Below are positions 59,546 to 59,599 of a stretch of 59,599 nucleotides of DNA, piece by piece. A program made the translations under genes and the position numbers. The notes beneath the pieces are model-generated. The model did not search any database and had not been told where the DNA came from. It saw nothing but the letters and a program-made list of their open reading frames with translations. This DNA is from CAYPUG01 sp964413905 (GTDB taxonomy: Bacteria > Chloroflexota > Anaerolineae > JAADDB01): positions 1 through 59,599 of the forward strand of contig CAYPUG010000003.1 in NCBI GenBank assembly GCA_964413905.1. Reading direction: 5' to 3'. Each line of letters opens with the position of its first letter. Within the stretch, counting starts at the first letter, position 1.

Positions 59546-59599
59546 CTGATTGACTGACAAAACTCTGCGAATGTAGGTTGGCTTAGAAAGAGGAAGGGA
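59546..59599 (+). repeat. Repeat family A, left end cut by window edge
   Basis: CTGATTGACTGACAAAACTC at 59546 is followed by TGCGAATGTAGGTTGGCTTA. It is nearly identical to the end at 7394. The remainder lies beyond the window. Confidence 0.65.

Overview
The window looks like a draft contig of a member of the Chloroflexota (Anaerolineae-like). The evidence is the style of its ABC solute-binding lipoproteins (Thr-Lys-Glu-Val linkers after the lipobox), a RibXY-type riboflavin transporter behind an FMN riboswitch (a combination described from this phylum), many long bacterial-type proteins, and a moderately high GC content. A 10-N assembly gap at 17886-17895 shows it is draft sequence. No tRNA, rRNA or CRISPR array was seen.

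Layout. 1-6.7 kb: the end of an integron-type integrase, a reverse-strand gene that fuses two peptide-ABC permeases to a degenerate M28 peptidase domain, nagA, and an anchored amino-acid-binding protein. 6.7-12.9 kb: rplY/ctc, a UDP-glucuronate-decarboxylase-like epimerase with an overlapping HAD phosphatase, and a large class A penicillin-binding protein. 12.9-17 kb: a reverse-strand operon (MTA/SAH nucleosidase, M50 protease, HD protein, TyrA, glycosyltransferase). 17-25.3 kb: a GT4-GT26 fusion, then a transporter operon (chimeric solute-binding protein, orphan DNA methyltransferase, DppB, DppC) behind a perfect sigma-70 promoter. 25.5-32 kb: holA, a DUF6391 protein, gdhA, tyrS, pepF. 32-40.6 kb: envelope and hydrolase genes (GT39-like, HAD, SH3 lipoprotein, glycoside-hydrolase-like, MBL fold, CBS/DRTGG pyrophosphatase). 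40.7-48.7 kb: tig-clpP-clpX, then moeA-moaC-moaD/E, then a Pit phosphate transporter and its DUF47 partner. 48.8-52 kb: riboflavin ABC transporter under an FMN riboswitch. 52.3-59.6 kb: PEBP lipoprotein, trxB, prmA-rsmE, a Nudix-GNAT fusion with mocA, and two membrane proteins.

Three families of non-coding palindromic repeats run through the intergenic spaces. Family A (about 120-150 bp, ends like TGATTGACTGACAAAACTC) has at least eight full or partial copies. Family B (about 130-140 bp, ends AGGGCTTTTC/GAAAAGCCCT) has two copies in opposite orientation, each flanked by its own roughly 9-bp direct repeat. Family C is a short GC-rich hairpin unit in small tandem clusters. Several copies lie between a promoter and its gene.

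The most unusual item is the 838-residue solute-binding lipoprotein at 19620-22136. It has a complete family-3 (amino-acid) binding domain followed by a family-5 (peptide) binding domain whose two parts are in circularly permuted order. Next is the 1199-residue DppB-DppC-M28 fusion, in which five of the six usual metal or catalytic residues of the peptidase are replaced. Both concern peptide-type ABC transport, and neither is accompanied by an ATPase gene here.
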